Assembly: GCF_020685205.1 (NCBI RefSeq)
Contig: NZ_JAJERB010000005.1
Span: 1-64,000, forward strand
DNA length: 64,000 nt
Reading direction: 5' to 3'
From: Hymenobacter translucens
Lineage (GTDB): Bacteria > Bacteroidota > Bacteroidia > Cytophagales > Hymenobacteraceae
The notes under the pieces: model-generated
Told to the model about the DNA's origin: nothing
Databases searched by the model: none
What the model saw: the letters and a program-made list of their open reading frames with translations, nothing else
Shown: positions 53,746 through 63,014 of the stretch, piece after piece
Numbering within the stretch: position 1 is the first letter of the stretch
Layout of the letters: each line of letters starts with the position of its first letter
Position numbers and translations under genes: made by a program

Positions 53746-54750
53746 CTAGCTGATGGGCACTTTGCGCAGAATGGCCTCGATCAGGTCCTGGGTGCGGATG
53801 CCATCGGCTTCGGCTTCGTAGTTCAGCAGGATGCGGTGGTTGAGCACGTCGCCGGCCACCTCCTTGATGTCCTCGGGCAGCACGTAGTCGCGTTGGTCGA
53901 AGAAGGCCACGGCTTTGGCGGCACGGTGCAGGGCAATCGAAGCCCGGGGGCTCACGCCGAACTGCACGTACTGGGCAAACTCGGCCAGGTCGTAGTCGCC
54001 GGGCTTGCGGGTAGCAAATACCAGCTCGATGATGTACTTCTCCAGCGTCTCGGAAATCTGCACCTGGTTGATCAGGCTGCGGACGCCAAAGATGTCGTCG
54101 CGGGTCAGGATGGGGTTTACCTCGCTCACGTAGCTCATGTTGGCCATGCGGCGCATCACCTCCAGCTCATCGGCCTTTTTCAGGTAGTCGACATACACCT
54201 TCATCATGAAGCGGTCTACCTGGGCTTCGGGCAGCGGATAGGTGCCTTCCTGCTCGACCGGGTTCTGGGTGGCCAGCACCAGAAACGGCAGGTCGAGCGG
54301 GTAGGTGGTTTCGCCGATGGTGACCTGCTTTTCCTGCATGGCCTCCAGCAGGGCGCTCTGCACCTTGGCCGGGGAGCGGTTTACTTCATCGGCCAGTACG
54401 AGGTTGGCGAAGATAGGCCCCTTCTTCACCTCAAACTCCGACTGGTTCTGGTTGTAGATCATGGTGCCCACCAAGTCGGACGGCAGCAGGTCGGGCGTGA
54501 ACTGCACCCGCTGAAAGTGCAGGTGCAGGACCTTTGACAGGGTGCTGATAGTAAGAGTTTTGGCCAGGCCGGGCACACCTTCGAGCAGGATGTGGCCGCC
54601 GGTGAACAGGCCGATCAGCAGCCGGTTGATCATATAGTGCTGGCCCACGACCACCTTGCCCACCTCGGCAAACACCTGGCGGATCTTTTGTTGGTACTCG
54701 TCGGGCGAAAAAGCGGGGGCCGGCACGGCGCCGGCAGCGGAAGAATCCAT
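53746..54750 (-). CDS. MoxR-family AAA+ ATPase
   Basis: 334 residues. The ATG at 54750 (MDSSAAGAVPAPAF) is chosen since a variant -7 element (54773-54780) lies within the 12-codon upstream extension. Walker A is GHILLEGVPGLAKT, Walker B is LVLADEVNRSP, sensor 1 is LVLATQNPVEQEGTYPLPEA and the arginine-finger region is DRFMMKVYVDYLKKADE; the C-terminal lid follows (PRASIALHRAAKAVAFFDQR). MoxR ATPases act as chaperones, usually with DUF58 and VWA-domain proteins (BatA/B-type operon). None of these partners is adjacent here; the gene stands between two large surface-protein genes, convergent with one and divergent from the other. Confidence 0.93.
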   Translation of the reverse strand: MDSSAAGAVPAPAFSPDEYQQKIRQVFAEVGKVVVGQHYMINRLLIGLFTGGHILLEGVPGLAKTLTISTLSKVLHLHFQRVQFTPDLLPSDLVGTMIYNQNQSEFEVKKGPIFANLVLADEVNRSPAKVQSALLEAMQEKQVTIGETTYPLDLPFLVLATQNPVEQEGTYPLPEAQVDRFMMKVYVDYLKKADELEVMRRMANMSYVSEVNPILTRDDIFGVRSLINQVQISETLEKYIIELVFATRKPGDYDLAEFAQYVQFGVSPRASIALHRAAKAVAFFDQRDYVLPEDIKEVAGDVLNHRILLNYEAEADGIRTQDLIEAILRKVPIS

Positions 54751-55057
54751 AAGAAGAAAAGGGCTGGCCAGGTAAAGGTAAAGCAAAACGAACGGGGCTC
54801 GTGCAGCTGCCGGCCCACGGGGTGCCCCAACCCGGGCGGGTGGCTTGCTTCCGGTTGGAGACAGGCCGGGGAAAATAGGCGGATTACGGGGTACAATTGA
54901 CGTTTCGCCGAGTACAGGTTGGAATTGGTCTGTATATTCTGCAAATAGGCTGGCTTTTACGAAGGCCGCCGGCAGCTCCTGCTACCTGATCAGGTGCGGA
55001 GCTGAATCTTGCGGCAACGTGTCTCCCCCATTTCCACCTTTCTTCATCCCCCCATTT
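54751..55057. other. 307-bp divergent intergenic region between MoxR and the beta-helix giant
   Basis: On the minus strand TACCTTTA (54773-54780) is a variant -7 element for the MoxR gene. On the plus strand TTGGAATTGG (about 54929) and TATATTCTG (about 54943) suggest a degenerate promoter for the giant, but this is not an exact match. No short gene supported. The reading frame of the giant stays open back to 54845, yet this stretch has no coding character. Confidence 0.45.
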
Positions 55058-58000
55058 ATGCGAACACCTTTACGAAAAGGTTGGGTAACCCAGCATATCC
55101 GTGCCGGCTCACTCAACTCCACCATTAGACTGGCCAGCCGGCCCACCCGGTGGCTGCTGGCGCTGAGCCTGCTGCTGCTGAACCTGGGCAGCACCCTGGC
55201 CCAGAGTACTGCCAACTATACCTTTACCACCAGCTCTACCGGCTCCCTGGCTGATATGTCGGGCGGCACCACCGACGCGCTGGCAACCGGCGTTTACCGC
55301 GACGACGATGCCTCGGCCGTGCTGCCGATCGGGTTTACGTTCGTGTTCATGGGCACTCCCTACACCCAGTTCAGCGTAAACTCCAACGGCCAGCTGCGCC
55401 TCGGGGCAACCGCCATTTCCGGCACCAACGCCAGTCCTTCGTCGGGTCAGGCTATCCTGGCTGCTTTCGGGGGCGACAACGCGATGCAGGCCACGGGACG
55501 GATAGCCTACAAAGTGCTGCCCGGCACCAACCGCAGCCTCGTGGTCGAATGGACCGGGCTTCGGATTCCGTATGTCGCAACGCCCGGCGCCGGTACTCCA
55601 TCCCAGATCCAGGTTGTGCTGGAAGAAAACACCGGCAAGATCGAATACCGCTACGGCGAGGTTTTCAACAATGGCACATCCGTTACCCGCTCGATCTTTA
55701 TCTCGGCCGGCACGGCCGCCGGTCAGATCGGGGTGGTAAAAACCTTTAACGCCACGCCCACCTACGACGCCACGGTTACCAGCGCTACCACCACTTCGCT
55801 GACCAACAGCGCCGCGGTAGCCGTCCTGAACTCCACGGCCGACGGCGCCCGGACGGTATTCACGTTCACGCCTCTGTCGGGTATACCGGCCACTCCATCC
55901 GTAGCGCTTACCGCCGTCGGGCAGGGGAGCCTCAACGTTGTCATCACCGATAACTCAACCAACGAGACGTTTTTCGTGGTGTCGCGCTCCGTTGACAACA
56001 TCACGTTTACCACCGTGGGCACGGTTGCCAGCACTTCCGTCACCGGAACGGGCACTACCCTGACGCTGCCCCAGACCGGGCTGACGCCGGGCACTACGTA
56101 TTACTACCGCGTAGTGTCGGGCAACGAGGGTGGTGGCACCAGCACAACGCCCGCAACGGCTACCGTTACTACCCTGGCCGCCGTTCCCTTCTGCGGAACC
56201 AAAACCGTAGGCCCCGCCGCCTCGGCTGACTATCCCACCCTGACGGCTGCCCTCACGGCAACCAGCCTGAACGGGGTCTGCGGTCCGCTCGTGCTGGAGC
56301 TGCAAAGCGACTACGTGAGCACCAGTGAGACCTTTCCCCTGGTTTACGGCAACGTGCCCGGCACGTCTGCGGCCAACACAGTTACCATTCGGCCGGCGGC
56401 CGGCGCTACCGGCCTTACCATCAGCGGCTCGGCCAGCCAGATTTTGAACATCACCGGTGGCCGCTACCTGATTCTGGACGGCCGCCCCGGCGGCTCAGGC
56501 GCCACGCCCGGCGGCGCAGCCCTCGCAACCGATCTGACCATCTCCAACACCAGCACCAGCGGCCAGGCCATTCAGCTTACCGGTGACGCCAGCTTCAACA
56601 CGGTACAGCACACCCAGCTGAAAGGCGTGGGAACCAGCCTGTCGGCCTCCCCGGTGGTTCTTTTCGGCTCCTCCACCGCTGGCAACAGCGACAACGTTTT
56701 CCGCTTCAACAACATCGGTGACGGCGCTACGCTGCCTTACAGCCTGCTGTATTCGAGCAGCTCGAACAACGCCCGCAACACAATTACCGACAACAACCTG
56801 TTCAACTACTACGGCGCCAGCTCCAACACCGCGGCGGCCGTGTACCTGAGCAGCGCCGGTACGGGCTGGATGATTACCAACAACAGCATCTACCAGACCG
56901 GGTCGCGTACGCCTACCAGCGCCACGCACTACGGCATCTACCTTGGCTCGGGCAGTGCCCACACCGTGACGGGCAACTTTATTGGTGGCTCGGCTCCTGG
57001 TGCCGGTGGCACCCCCCACACGGTTGCGGGCACGGCGGCGGCTTACCGCTTCGTTGGTATTTTCCTGGCTGCTTCGGGCGCTGCCACGAGCGTGCAGGGC
57101 AATACCATCGCCAACGTCAGCTGGCTGAGCAGCAGCGGCGCTACCACGGGCAACGGCGTACTGTCCGGCATCTACGTGAGCAGCGGCGACGTCAACATCG
57201 GCACCATCACGGGTAACATCGTAGGTACCGCTACCGGCCCCATCACGGTGAACATCAGCACCGGCGGCGGCTATTCGTTTGGCATCTCCACGGCTTCGTC
57301 GGGCACCGTTACCATTGCCCGCAACACGATCAGCAACATCACCACCAGCGGCTCGACGGCCTCCATCGCCTCGAACGTGGCGGGCATCAACCTAGGCGGC
57401 GGAGCGCTTAACACTGTCAGCCAGAACAAGATCTACGGTCTGACCGCCAGCGGGGGCGGGGCCAGCCTGAGCAACGGCATTCTGATTACGGCCGGTACCA
57501 CCAACACCGTCAGCAACAACCTGATCGGGGGAATTGCTGCGCCGGCTTCGACCAGCCTGGCGGCCGTATCGGGTATTCAGCTTTCGGGCGGCACCACCAA
57601 TAACCTGGTATTCAACACGATTCGGCTGGATGGCACCAGCTCCGGCGCCACGTTCGGCACCCAGGGCATCTACCTGAACTCGACAACCGCCACGCTGAAC
57701 CTGTTCAACAACCTAGTAGTAAACCTGAGCACGCCCGTCGGAACGGGCGGCGTTGCCACCGCTATCCGCCGCATCAGCGGCACGGCCGGCACGGTACCCA
57801 GCAACCTGTTCGGCAACAATAACCTGTACTACGCCGGCACGCCTTCGGCCACGAACCTGATGTATGTGGAAGGCACCACCACGCAGACCAACGCCAAGCA
57901 GACGCTGGCCGACTACAAGGCTTTCCTACTGAACCGCGAAGCGAACTCAGTAACGGAAGCGGCCACGCCGTTTGCCAGCACCACCGGCTCGGACGCCAAT

Positions 58001-61000
58001 TTCCTGCACCTGACGCCCGGGGCGCCGACCCAGGCCGAAAGCGCCGGCCAGCCCTATGCCGGCATCACCACCGACTTCGACGGCGACGTGCGCAACACCA
58101 GCACGCCCGATATCGGAGCCGACGAGGGCAGCTTCCAGCTGCTTGACCAGACGGGCCCGGTAATCAGCATCCTGGCCTTTAATGGCAGCGCCGCCAGCAC
58201 CACCAGCCGGACGCTGACGGTAAGCATCACGGACGTCAGCGGCATTGCCACCGGCGCCAACGCCCCCCGCCTCTACTTCCGTAAGGGCTCCGGCGCCTTT
58301 GCTGTCGCGGCGGCCCCCACCGTAGCCGGCTCGGTTTACACCTTCACCCTCGACTACTCCCTGATCGGTGGAGTAGCCGCCGGCGACGTCATCAACTACT
58401 ACGTGGCAGCGCAGGACGTGCTGGGCAACCTGAGCACGAACCCCACCGGCGGCACGGGCACGACGCCTCCCGGTACCACGGCCCCGCCGGTTTTATACAC
58501 CTTCACCATTCTGCAGACGTTGAGCGGAACCTACTACGTGAGTGCCAACTCGGCTACCTCGCCGGTTCCCGGCCGCACGTACGCCACCCTCACGGCGGCC
58601 GTAGCCGCCTACAATACGGCCGGCCTGGGTGGAGCGGTGACCTTCCTGCTGCTTGACCCGACGTACTCGACGGCTGAGACCTTCCCGATTGCCATTCTCA
58701 ACAATCCGGACGCCTCGGCTACCAACACCCTGACTATCAAGCCCAGCAACGCCACCGGCACCACGAGCTTCGCCATCACCGGCTCGTCTGCCACGGCCAT
58801 TCTGCAGCTGCTGGCCAGCGACTACGTGACCATTGACGGCTCCCTGGGCAACACCATCTCGGCCACCGACCCGCGCCCGAGCCGCGACCTGACCATTACG
58901 AACACGAACACGGGCACCAGCAGCATCGTGGTGCAGCAGTTCGCGCAATTCACGAACGACGGGGCTACCTATAATACCATTAAGAACCTGACGGCAGTCG
59001 GAGCTACCACGGCTACCACGGCCGCTACGCTGTATGGCATTACCCTCTCTGGTACAAGCAACGCCACGACGCCCAACCAGTACACCAACAACACGGTTCA
59101 GAACTGCGCCGTGCGGGGCACTCAGGTAGGTATTGCTTCCCTGGGCGGCAGCGTCACGCTGAAAAACCAGAACACCGTCATCACCCAGAATGATCTGAAT
59201 GCTGCCGTTGGTTCCGGCGCCATCACCCGGAACGGGGTTCTGCTGAGCTTTGACAACAACGCCCAGGTTACGCAGAACACCATCGCCAACATCACCAACT
59301 CCTCGGACGTGTCCGGCATCAGCCTGGGCTTTACCATCAGCCTGTTCTCGAACTCCAACTTCACGGGCAACGAGGTAACCAACGCGACGGTGGCCAACAA
59401 CTCCATCAGCGGGGTAACCAGCACCGGCACCTTCTCGGCGGTTGGGATTGGCGTGGCATCTGCCGCTAGCGGCACGAACACCGTGGTCAACAACTTTGTC
59501 GGCGGAGTGGCCGGCAACGGCACCGGGGGTGACTTTGCCGCGGGCATCTACGTCAACGGCTCGGCCGGGGGCGGCGCCACGCGCGTGCTGTACAACTCCG
59601 TGAGCATGAGCGGCACCAACCCGGGCTCCTCGGCCGCCACCCAGCCCAACTTCGCGCTGGCCGTTGGTGGCTCCTCGCCCACGGTTGAGATTCGCAACAA
59701 CATCTTGTACAACAGCCTGACCGTGAACGGCGCGCAGAGCTACGCCATCGGCTTCGCCTACGCCGGCACAACCAGCAGCTACGCCGGCCTTACGTCGAGC
59801 AACAACGCCTTCGCCGGAACCAACGGCATCGGCCTCACCGGGAACCTGGCTACCGGCACGGTTCGGGCCACGCTGGCCGACCTGTTCGCCGAAACCGGCC
59901 AGGACCGCCCGGTTACGGCCACCAACCCGGCCGGTACCTCGCTTATGCTCAGCGGCTCGCCCTTCGTATCGGCCACTGACCTGCACGTGCTGACGACCAG
60001 CGCCGCCGGCCTGGCCCTGAACGGAGCCGGTACGCCGGTAGCCGGCATCACGACGGACATCGACAACGAGACCCGTTCGACCACGCGTCCCGATATCGGC
60101 GCCGATGAGTTTGCAGCGAACCTCGACGTGAGCGTATCCGCCCTGACGGCACCGGTAGCCACCAGCAGCTGCTTTAGCGCAACGGAAGCCGTAATAGCCA
60201 GCATCACTAACTCGGCCTCGGCCGCCCTGAACTTCGCCGTTACGCCCGTAACGGTAACCGTGACCATCACCGGCAGCGGGGGTACGCAGACGTTCTCGAC
60301 CGTGGTAAACACCGGTACCCTTGGCGCCGGCGCCAGCCAGACGGTAACCCTGCCGGGCACCATTGACCTGAGCGTTCCGGGCACGTATACCGCAACGGTT
60401 ACTACCTCGGTAGCAGGCGACGACAACCTGGCCAACAACACGCTGACCCCGGCCGTTACCATCACCTCCACGACCCGCTCGGCGGCCTTCACTTTCCCTT
60501 CGGGCACCATCTGCGCCGGAGGTTCGGGAACGGTGGCTCCCACGCTGGCGGCCGGTGCCACGGCTGGTACCTTCAGCTCCACTGCGGGCCTGACCATCAA
60601 TGCTACCACCGGGGTTATTACGCCCGGTACCAGCACCGCCGGTACCTACGTGGTATCCAACACGCTGCCCGCCACGGCTACCTGCCCGGCGCTGGTAGTT
60701 ACCCAGTCGGTAACCATCACCCCGGCAACGACGGCCACGTTCAGCTACCCGGCCGCTACGTTCTGCGTGAGTGGCACGAACCCCACCGCGACGGTGATGG
60801 GTACGGCCGGCGGCACGTTCAGCTCAACGGCTGGTCTGAGTGTTAACGGCACTACGGGCGCCATCAACCTCGCGGCTTCGACGCCCGGCACGTACACCGT
60901 GACCTACAGCGTGGCAGGCACCTGCTCCTCGTCGGCCACGCAGACGGTGACCATCACGGCGGCTCCGCTGGCCTCGTTCAGCTACCCGGCCACGGGCACC

Positions 61001-61714
61001 TGCGCAGGTTCGACGGGCACGATTGCCCCGACGCTGGCAGCCGGCGCTACGGCCGGTACGTTCAGCTCGACGGCAGGCCTGACGCTTAACGCCACAACCG
61101 GCGTTATCTCGCTGGCTACGTCGACGGCCGGTACCTACACCGTGACCAACACGGTAGCCGCCGCTGGTGGCTGCGCGGCTACGACGGCGACCTCGACGGT
61201 GACCATCAACGCCACGCCGGCTCGTCCGACGGTCTCGGTGGTGTACAACGGCACGACTACCACGCTCACGTCGAGTGCTACGACGGGCAACCAGTGGTAC
61301 CTGAACGGCACCCTCATTGCCGGTGCTACCGGCCAGAGCTACGTGGTGAACACGCCGGCTCAGTTCGGCGCCTATACCGTGGTGACTACCTCGGCCCAGG
61401 GCTGCGCTTCCCAAGCCTCGCTGCCGCTGACGGTGACCTCCAGCGTCAGGCCGCTGGCCGGCGCGTCGCTGAGCGTGTTCCCCAACCCCACCCATGACGG
61501 CAACCTGACCGTGAACCTGGACGGCTACCGCCACAACGTGGAGCTGACGGTGTACACCGCGCTGGGCCAGGAAGTGTACAAGGTAACTGTGAAGCCTTCG
61601 GCCTCGGGCCAGGTGCAGCAGGCCATTAACCTGAGCAGCCGGCCGGCCGGCGTCTACATCCTCCGCGCCAAAACGGAAGGTGGCCTCGACACCCGCCGCA
61701 TCGTCCGCGACTAA
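55058..61714 (+). CDS. Giant beta-helix/Ig-repeat surface protein with T9SS type A sorting domain
   Basis: 2218 residues. The ATG at 55058 gives a long signal peptide (RRPTR-type basic stretch, then LLALSLLLLNLGSTLAQ). An N-terminal nidogen-like domain (IGFTFVFMGTPYTQFSVNSN) and one Fn3 domain (to about 360) are followed by two large right-handed beta-helix modules: about 370-1030 (DYPTLTAALTATSLNGVCGP; NSIYQTG; GNFIGGSAPG) and about 1150-1685 (RTYATLTAAVAAYNTAGLGG; DYVTIDGSLGNTIS). Each module ends in a PDIGADE motif. Three Ig-like repeats of about 80 residues follow (GTFSSTAGLTINATTGVI in each) and then a type A sorting domain (LSVFPNPTHDGNLTVNL, SRPAGVYILRAKTEGGLDTR). T9SS cargo; the beta-helices suggest polysaccharide binding or adhesion, but no lyase active site was identified. 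Confidence 0.9.
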   Translation: MRTPLRKGWVTQHIRAGSLNSTIRLASRPTRWLLALSLLLLNLGSTLAQSTANYTFTTSSTGSLADMSGGTTDALATGVYRDDDASAVLPIGFTFVFMGTPYTQFSVNSNGQLRLGATAISGTNASPSSGQAILAAFGGDNAMQATGRIAYKVLPGTNRSLVVEWTGLRIPYVATPGAGTPSQIQVVLEENTGKIEYRYGEVFNNGTSVTRSIFISAGTAAGQIGVVKTFNATPTYDATVTSATTTSLTNSAAVAVLNSTADGARTVFTFTPLSGIPATPSVALTAVGQGSLNVVITDNSTNETFFVVSRSVDNITFTTVGTVASTSVTGTGTTLTLPQTGLTPGTTYYYRVVSGNEGGGTSTTPATATVTTLAAVPFCGTKTVGPAASADYPTLTAALTATSLNGVCGPLVLELQSDYVSTSETFPLVYGNVPGTSAANTVTIRPAAGATGLTISGSASQILNITGGRYLILDGRPGGSGATPGGAALATDLTISNTSTSGQAIQLTGDASFNTVQHTQLKGVGTSLSASPVVLFGSSTAGNSDNVFRFNNIGDGATLPYSLLYSSSSNNARNTITDNNLFNYYGASSNTAAAVYLSSAGTGWMITNNSIYQTGSRTPTSATHYGIYLGSGSAHTVTGNFIGGSAPGAGGTPHTVAGTAAAYRFVGIFLAASGAATSVQGNTIANVSWLSSSGATTGNGVLSGIYVSSGDVNIGTITGNIVGTATGPITVNISTGGGYSFGISTASSGTVTIARNTISNITTSGSTASIASNVAGINLGGGALNTVSQNKIYGLTASGGGASLSNGILITAGTTNTVSNNLIGGIAAPASTSLAAVSGIQLSGGTTNNLVFNTIRLDGTSSGATFGTQGIYLNSTTATLNLFNNLVVNLSTPVGTGGVATAIRRISGTAGTVPSNLFGNNNLYYAGTPSATNLMYVEGTTTQTNAKQTLADYKAFLLNREANSVTEAATPFASTTGSDANFLHLTPGAPTQAESAGQPYAGITTDFDGDVRNTSTPDIGADEGSFQLLDQTGPVISILAFNGSAASTTSRTLTVSITDVSGIATGANAPRLYFRKGSGAFAVAAAPTVAGSVYTFTLDYSLIGGVAAGDVINYYVAAQDVLGNLSTNPTGGTGTTPPGTTAPPVLYTFTILQTLSGTYYVSANSATSPVPGRTYATLTAAVAAYNTAGLGGAVTFLLLDPTYSTAETFPIAILNNPDASATNTLTIKPSNATGTTSFAITGSSATAILQLLASDYVTIDGSLGNTISATDPRPSRDLTITNTNTGTSSIVVQQFAQFTNDGATYNTIKNLTAVGATTATTAATLYGITLSGTSNATTPNQYTNNTVQNCAVRGTQVGIASLGGSVTLKNQNTVITQNDLNAAVGSGAITRNGVLLSFDNNAQVTQNTIANITNSSDVSGISLGFTISLFSNSNFTGNEVTNATVANNSISGVTSTGTFSAVGIGVASAASGTNTVVNNFVGGVAGNGTGGDFAAGIYVNGSAGGGATRVLYNSVSMSGTNPGSSAATQPNFALAVGGSSPTVEIRNNILYNSLTVNGAQSYAIGFAYAGTTSSYAGLTSSNNAFAGTNGIGLTGNLATGTVRATLADLFAETGQDRPVTATNPAGTSLMLSGSPFVSATDLHVLTTSAAGLALNGAGTPVAGITTDIDNETRSTTRPDIGADEFAANLDVSVSALTAPVATSSCFSATEAVIASITNSASAALNFAVTPVTVTVTITGSGGTQTFSTVVNTGTLGAGASQTVTLPGTIDLSVPGTYTATVTTSVAGDDNLANNTLTPAVTITSTTRSAAFTFPSGTICAGGSGTVAPTLAAGATAGTFSSTAGLTINATTGVITPGTSTAGTYVVSNTLPATATCPALVVTQSVTITPATTATFSYPAATFCVSGTNPTATVMGTAGGTFSSTAGLSVNGTTGAINLAASTPGTYTVTYSVAGTCSSSATQTVTITAAPLASFSYPATGTCAGSTGTIAPTLAAGATAGTFSSTAGLTLNATTGVISLATSTAGTYTVTNTVAAAGGCAATTATSTVTINATPARPTVSVVYNGTTTTLTSSATTGNQWYLNGTLIAGATGQSYVVNTPAQFGAYTVVTTSAQGCASQASLPLTVTSSVRPLAGASLSVFPNPTHDGNLTVNLDGYRHNVELTVYTALGQEVYKVTVKPSASGQVQQAINLSSRPAGVYILRAKTEGGLDTRRIVRD

Positions 61715-61734
61715 TCCACGGATTACCTGATATG

Positions 61735-61766
61735 AAAAGCCCCGCCATTCGGCGGGGCTTTTTTGT
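61735..61766 (+). terminator. Intrinsic terminator after the beta-helix giant
   Basis: AAAAGCCCCGCC (61735-61746) pairs perfectly with GGCGGGGCTTTT (61751-61762), loop ATTC, with further T after it. The stem sits 20 bases after the stop codon. Confidence 0.93.
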
Positions 61767-61852
61767 TTAAATCAGCCTGGCTCTGACCGGCAGCTGACCT
61801 GCTTTTCTTTTCCCACTTCACTACGTGTCAGGCTCCCAGGCTGCGCGCAGCT

Positions 61853-61884
61853 TTTGCCCGAATTCTGAAATTGCCGTAGCTTTA
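61853..61884 (+). promoter_or_regulatory. Exosortase gene promoter
   Basis: TTTG (61853-61856) is 20 bases before TAGCTTTA (61877-61884), fitting -33 and -7 elements apart from the last base. The -7 element ends five bases before the ATG at 61890, so transcription would start at or beside the initiation codon: probably a leaderless mRNA. Confidence 0.55.
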
Positions 61885-61889
61885 ACCCT

Positions 61890-62435
61890 ATGGCAACCTT
61901 TGAGGCTCCTTCCCGTCGACCGTTGTACCGCTTTGTGCTGGTGGCGGCGGGGTTTTACCTGGTTTGGTTTTTTGTGTATGAGCTGTGGCTGGCGCTGGAC
62001 GGCCGGCTTGATGATGCCCTGTGCGCCAACATTGCCGCTGCCAGCGCCGCCACGCTCCGCCTCTTTGGCTTCGACGCCTCCATCCACGGCCTGGATTCCC
62101 ACCTGCTGCTGATTGCGTCCCAGCCCGTGGTCACGGTGGGCAACCCCTGCAACGGGCTGGTGCTGTATGCGCTGTTCACCGGCTTTATTTTAGCCTTCCC
62201 CGGGGCCTGGCGGCACAAGCTCTGGTTTATCCCGGCGGGCGTGGCCAGCATCTACCTGCTCAACATTATCCGGGTGGTCGCCCTGGCCATCAACCACCAT
62301 TACTCTCATCACACCGTCGAGTTCAACCACCACTACACCTTCACCTTCATTGTGTACGGCTGGATTCTGCTGCTCTGGATGTGGTGGGCTAACCGCCGGG
62401 CCGGCCTTTCCGCCGGGGTGCCGCGTTATGAGTGA
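61890..62435 (+). CDS. Exosortase/archaeosortase-family protein (XrtX-like)
   Basis: 181 residues with about five membrane segments (FVLVAAGFYLVWFFVYELWL, LVLYALFTGFILAFPGAW, LWFIPAGVASIYLLNIIRVV, FTFIVYGWILLLWMWW). The exosortase catalytic set is in place: Cys87 in GNPCNGLVLYALF, Arg128 in LLNIIRVVALA, and His147/His148 in VEFNHHYTFTFIVYG. Known members are transpeptidase-like membrane enzymes that process C-terminal sorting signals (PEP-CTERM type) and are often linked to exopolysaccharide. This short form resembles what is named XrtX in Hymenobacter-type genomes (from memory). It overlaps the next gene by eight bases. No protein in this window ends in a PEP-CTERM-like tail, so the substrate lies elsewhere or is of unknown kind. 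Confidence 0.87.
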   Translation: MATFEAPSRRPLYRFVLVAAGFYLVWFFVYELWLALDGRLDDALCANIAAASAATLRLFGFDASIHGLDSHLLLIASQPVVTVGNPCNGLVLYALFTGFILAFPGAWRHKLWFIPAGVASIYLLNIIRVVALAINHHYSHHTVEFNHHYTFTFIVYGWILLLWMWWANRRAGLSAGVPRYE

Positions 62436-62994
62436 GCTGCCCCGGACCCGGTTTCTGCCCGTCCGCTGGACCGGCCCCACCTACTGGCGGGCAGCCGGCA
62501 TTGCCGGGCTCATCGTGCTGGTGTACTGCCTGGGGATCTACGCCGAGGAAGTGTTTGCCGGGCTGACCTCTCTGTGGCAAACCATCCTGCGCGGGCTGGG
62601 GCTCGATGAAACGCTGAGCGCCGTGCAGCAGGGCGTGAGCGGGCAGGTCACGACCCGGAGCCTGCCGGCCATGCTCTCCTATGGGCTGCTGTACACCGCC
62701 TGCTGCCTGGCCTTGCTCGGGCTGCTGCTGGGCTCGGTGCGCCGCCTGAAGGCAGCGCTGCTTTTGTACGCCGCCGTGTTTGGGGCCTGCACCCTGCTGG
62801 TGGTAGGCGGGAAGCTGGGTGGCGACGTGCGCTGGGCCTACCAGCTGGGCCGCCGCCTGATTGACTTTATCGTCTCGCCGCTGCCGGTGATTGTGCTGGC
62901 CCCGCTGCTGCGCCTGCTGCTGCCCGAGCCGGTGCCGGCCCTTCCCCACTCGGCGGCTCACCCCGCAGGCGCCGAAACTGTCGGCCGGTCCTGA
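62428..62994 (+). CDS. Exosortase-associated integral membrane protein
   Basis: 188 residues with four hydrophobic segments (AAGIAGLIVLVYCLGIYAEE, LLYTACCLALLGLLLGSV, ALLLYAAVFGACTLLVVGGK, FIVSPLPVIVLAPLLRLLL). The ATG at 62428 overlaps the exosortase gene; the frame is open further upstream but within that gene. It has no catalytic motif I recognise. Similar small proteins next to short exosortases in Hymenobacter relatives are called XrtX-associated membrane proteins, from memory. Strict coupling to the exosortase suggests a complex, with this protein as a chaperone or substrate-recognition subunit, by inference. Confidence 0.75.
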   Translation: MSELPRTRFLPVRWTGPTYWRAAGIAGLIVLVYCLGIYAEEVFAGLTSLWQTILRGLGLDETLSAVQQGVSGQVTTRSLPAMLSYGLLYTACCLALLGLLLGSVRRLKAALLLYAAVFGACTLLVVGGKLGGDVRWAYQLGRRLIDFIVSPLPVIVLAPLLRLLLPEPVPALPHSAAHPAGAETVGRS

Positions 62995-63014
62995 CCGGAT
63001 AGCTAAGCTAAAGC

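Noticed and set aside
58493..59986. 497-residue minus-strand frame inside the beta-helix giant
   Set aside because: Repeats follow the repeats of the sense gene; product is Arg/Gly-rich without domain.
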